NCBI GenBank assembly: GCA_937898205.1
Contig: CALEJC010000011.1
Coordinates: 1 to 24,790 of the forward strand
From: an uncultured Bacteroidales bacterium
GTDB taxonomy: Bacteria; Bacteroidota; Bacteroidia; Bacteroidales; UBA932
DNA: 24,790 bases
Direction: 5' to 3'
The notes under the pieces are model-generated. The model was not told where the DNA came from, searched no databases, and saw only the letters and a list, made by a program, of their open reading frames with translations. The number at the start of each line of letters is the position of its first letter. The stretch's first letter is position 1. A program made the position numbers and the translations under genes. This document shows positions 23,159 to 24,790 of the stretch, piece by piece.

Positions 23159-23170
23159 ACGAAAAATATA

Positions 23171-23178
23171 TATATTTG
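23171..23178 (+). promoter_or_regulatory. Candidate -7 box of recA
   Basis: TATATTTG fits TAnnTTTG, 43 bases upstream of the recA ATG. The area is A/T-rich and no proper -33 box is found. I see no LexA-type operator in the 103-base space shared with rlmN. Confidence 0.4.
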
Positions 23179-23221
23179 TTTTTTATGAAAAACTTTAAAT
23201 AATCATTTAACAAAGACAATT

Positions 23222-24250
23222 ATGGCAAAAGAAGTTGAAATTCAGGCCGCTGAAATTAATGCCGCTAAACTCAAGGCTTTACAGGCTACCATCGACAAGA
23301 TCGAGAAGGATTATGGCAAAGGAACGATAATGAAGTTGGGTGACCAGCCTCAGTGGGATGTGCAGGTGATTCCGTCAGGATCTATTGCTCTCGACCACGC
23401 ACTTGGCATCGGCGGTTATCCTAGAGGAAGGATAGTAGAGATCTACGGTCCTGAGTCCAGTGGTAAGACAACTCTTGCAATCCACGCTATAGCAGAAGCA
23501 CAGAAAGCAGGTGGTATCGCCGCGATGATCGATGCTGAGCACGCATTTGACCGCACCTATGCAGCCGCATTGGGTGTAAACCTTGATACGCTTCTCATCT
23601 CGCAGCCGGACAACGGCGAGCAGGCTCTTGAGATCGCTGACAACCTCATCCGCAGTGGCGCAATCGACATCGTTGTGATCGACTCAGTCGCAGCGCTGAC
23701 TCCAAAGGCTGAGATCGAAGGTGAGATGGGTGACAATAAGGTCGGCCTGCAGGCTCGTCTGATGAGTCAGGCGCTCCGCAAGCTCACAGCCAATATCTCC
23801 AAGACCAACACTTGCTGTATCTTCATCAACCAGCTTCGTGAGAAGATCGGTATCATGTTTGGCAACCCTGAGACCACTACCGGTGGTAATGCCCTCAAGT
23901 TCTATGCTTCAGTGCGCATCGATGTGCGCAAAGCCACTCAGATCAAGGACGGCGACGAGGCTCTTGGCAACCGCACTAAGGTCAAGGTCGTTAAAAACAA
24001 GATGGCACCTCCTTTCAAGAAGGCAGAGTTTGATATCGTCTACGGCGAAGGCATCAGCAGAGTCGCAGAGATTGTGGATCTTGCCATCGAGATGGATATC
24101 ATCCATAAGAGCGGTAGCTGGTTTAGCTACAACGGCGAGAAACTCACTCAGGGTCTCGCATCCGTAAAGCAGCTCCTCAAAGACAATGTAGAGCTTTGTG
24201 AGGAGGTTGAAGCAAAAGTTATTGAGGGTCTTAAACAAGTAACAGACTAA
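23222..24250 (+). CDS. recA: Recombinase A
   Basis: The 342-residue protein forms filaments on single-stranded DNA, promotes strand exchange and, in many bacteria, triggers the SOS response. Walker A is GPESSGKT at 76-83; the Walker B region (DIVVIDSVAAL) and the loop NQLREKIGIMFGNPETTTGG are intact. The length is normal and no intein is present. The stop TAA overlaps the ATG of trpS in TAATG, indicating translational coupling of an unusual pair. The leader contains a -7-like box and no visible SOS box, so the mode of induction cannot be read from here. Confidence 0.98.
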   Translation: MAKEVEIQAAEINAAKLKALQATIDKIEKDYGKGTIMKLGDQPQWDVQVIPSGSIALDHALGIGGYPRGRIVEIYGPESSGKTTLAIHAIAEAQKAGGIAAMIDAEHAFDRTYAAALGVNLDTLLISQPDNGEQALEIADNLIRSGAIDIVVIDSVAALTPKAEIEGEMGDNKVGLQARLMSQALRKLTANISKTNTCCIFINQLREKIGIMFGNPETTTGGNALKFYASVRIDVRKATQIKDGDEALGNRTKVKVVKNKMAPPFKKAEFDIVYGEGISRVAEIVDLAIEMDIIHKSGSWFSYNGEKLTQGLASVKQLLKDNVELCEEVEAKVIEGLKQVTD

Positions 24251-24790
24251 TGGGCAAAATCATTCTTACAGGTGACCGTCCTACCGGTCGCCTTCATATA
24301 GGACATTATGTGGGCTCTCTCAGACGTAGAGTAGAGCTCCAGAATAGCGGACTTTTTGACAAGATCTTTATCATGATTGCTGATGCTCAGGCACTTACTG
24401 ACAATGCAGACAACCCTGAAAAAGTGCGTCAAAACATCCTTGAGGTGGCTCTTGACTATATGTCGGCAGGCCTTGACCCTCAGAAATCCACTCTTTTTAT
24501 CCAGTCTCAGATCAGTGAGCTCACAGAGCTGACATTTTTCTACATGAACCTTGTCACTGTGCAGAGACTTCAGCGCAATCCTACCGTAAAGCAGGAAATG
24601 GTGCTTCGTGGTTTCAGCGAGGGTGGAGACAACAAGGCAGGCACTCCTGTCGGATTTTTCTGCTATCCGATCAGCCAGGCTGCAGATATCACCGCATTCA
24701 AGGCTACTACCGTGCCTGTGGGAGAGGATCAGGAGCCGATGATCGAGCAGACAAGAGAGATCGTCCACAAGTTCAACTCAGTCTATGGTG
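24250..24790 (+). CDS. trpS: Tryptophanyl-tRNA synthetase, C-terminus cut by window edge
   Basis: The frame opens with ATG at 24250-24252, sharing one base with the recA stop, and stays open for 180 codons to the edge. The first residues MGKIILTGDRPTGRLHIGHY contain the class I HIGH motif (16-19) and the TGDRPTG lead-in typical of bacterial TrpRS, which charges tRNA-Trp. IADAQALTDN (about 43-52) and PVGEDQEPMIEQTREI (about 157-172) are further family motifs. The KMSKS part lies beyond the edge. It has no ribosome-binding site of its own that I can see and so is likely read together with recA. Confidence 0.95.
   Translation, partial: MGKIILTGDRPTGRLHIGHYVGSLRRRVELQNSGLFDKIFIMIADAQALTDNADNPEKVRQNILEVALDYMSAGLDPQKSTLFIQSQISELTELTFFYMNLVTVQRLQRNPTVKQEMVLRGFSEGGDNKAGTPVGFFCYPISQAADITAFKATTVPVGEDQEPMIEQTREIVHKFNSVYG

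Noticed and set aside
23185..23202. A five-codon reading frame (MKNFK) in the recA leader
   Set aside because: It could be a leader peptide, but such short frames are expected by chance in A/T-rich sequence and no attenuator structure follows.
24247..24768. A 173-codon frame opposite trpS
   Set aside because: It lies fully antisense to a clearly conserved synthetase and has no family features.

Overview
The window looks like ordinary chromosome from a member of the Bacteroidota, probably order Bacteroidales. I infer this from many start-proximal -7 boxes of the TAnnTTTG type, A-rich leaders without strong Shine-Dalgarno sites, a 58-residue histone H1-like protein, a long Ctc-type ribosomal protein L25, a reverse rubrerythrin, several lipoproteins, and the divergent rsmI/tdk pair. 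The sequence does not let me name a genus. I saw no rRNA, tRNA, insertion sequence, prophage or CRISPR array, and no gene-free stretch above 300 bases.

Left part (1-5200): a GH35-like glycoside hydrolase lipoprotein cut by the window edge (minus strand) is divergent from a reverse rubrerythrin with its own promoter and terminator. These are followed by a second, larger GH35 beta-galactosidase-like lipoprotein and a YugP-like membrane zinc peptidase.

Minus-strand cluster (10042 to 5166): tyrS, rbfA, a LolC/E-type FtsX permease, a phosphomannose-isomerase-like protein, a DJ-1/PfpI protein and hslR are packed with gaps or overlaps of 12 bp or less, so they look like one operon combining translation, envelope and stress functions. 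The isomerase-like protein has lost residues expected at the active site and carries an Asp/His/Cys-rich tail. It is one of the two most unusual genes here.

Middle (10150-14720): a secreted M6-type metalloprotease and a small lipoprotein overlap by ATGA and converge on tpiA, whose likely terminator lies inside the lipoprotein gene. The histone-like gene has a clear promoter, a structured 3' region and a strong terminator. rplY and pth form a short operon behind a promoter and a leader hairpin.

Right part (14734-24790): xerD is followed by a clostripain-like (C11) lipoprotein. rsmI overlaps a membrane-anchored helix-hairpin-helix protein and is divergent from tdk. tdk overlaps a small GNAT/Mom-like protein that I regard as the best candidate for an undescribed function. 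A patatin phospholipase with a C-terminal outer-membrane barrel overlaps both that gene (convergently) and rlmN (in the same direction). rlmN is divergent from recA, and recA is coupled to trpS, which runs off the right edge.

The gene content is mostly housekeeping. I did not find a clear multi-gene defence or mobile system. The most interesting signals are single proteins with odd features and compact overlaps.
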